Positions 5,770 to 5,782 of a DNA stretch of 5,782 nucleotides are shown here, piece after piece. A program made the position numbers and the translations under genes. Positions within the stretch are counted from its first letter, which is position 1, and every line of letters begins with the position of its first letter. Origin of the DNA: JACVRW01 sp034664105 (lineage in GTDB: Bacteria > Actinomycetota > Thermoleophilia > Solirubrobacterales > Thermoleophilaceae); NCBI GenBank assembly GCA_034664105.1, contig JAXDIH010000141.1:1-5782 (forward strand), given 5' to 3'. Below the pieces are notes generated by a model. It had not been told where the DNA came from. It saw nothing but the letters and a program-made list of their open reading frames with translations, and did not search any database.

Positions 5770-5782
5770 GTTATGTCTGACG

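Noticed and set aside
5773..5782. Possible start of another gene (ATG TCT GAC) at the right edge
   Set aside because: Only three codons are visible, and GGGGG is just 2 nt from the ATG, too close for a normal ribosome binding site. It cannot be supported.

Overview
The window is a very GC-rich stretch with almost exclusively G/C third codon positions and frequent GTG starts. It looks chromosomal and comes from a high-GC bacterium. Protein style suggests Actinomycetota, and a Thermoleophilia/Solirubrobacterales-type organism is my best guess: CoxD-like MoxR ATPase wording, an actinobacterial-type short citrate synthase, and a DHA2 transporter with a DCPGG tail. This is inference, because no rRNA or other taxonomic marker is present. 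I see no tRNA, rRNA, CRISPR array, insertion sequence or phage gene.

Layout. (1) Positions 1-236, minus: the N-terminal part of a MoxR-family AAA+ ATPase that runs off the left edge. (2) 263-490, plus: a small two-helix membrane protein, divergent from the ATPase. (3) 487-2430, minus: a tight three-gene operon read right to left. It encodes a cation-dependent O-methyltransferase, a four-helix membrane protein of unknown role and an atypical SDR/NAD-dependent epimerase-like protein. The junctions are a 4-nt gap and a 4-nt GTGA overlap. (4) 2454-2882, plus: a stand-alone MOSC-domain protein, divergent from the operon. (5) 2914-4017, plus: a short-form citrate/2-methylcitrate synthase. (6) 4017-5711, plus: a 14-helix DHA2-type MFS exporter that starts inside the stop codon of the citrate synthase (TGATG). 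(7) 5712-5782: a short flank with a small GC hairpin.

Genes that start a transcription unit (236-, 263+, 2430-, 2454+, 2914+) lack a convincing Shine-Dalgarno sequence. Instead each has a TAnnnT hexamer 6-9 nt before the start codon, the geometry expected of a -10 box driving a leaderless or nearly leaderless mRNA. The operon-internal genes lack such hexamers and are translationally coupled. In both divergent gaps the two outward-facing hexamers share one TA step, so each gap looks like a compact bidirectional promoter. This is the most interesting pattern here. The genes themselves are ordinary housekeeping or accessory genes, and I found no convincing evidence of a new defence, mobile or biosynthetic system. 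The methyltransferase-membrane protein-SDR operon is the only cluster whose joint function is unknown.
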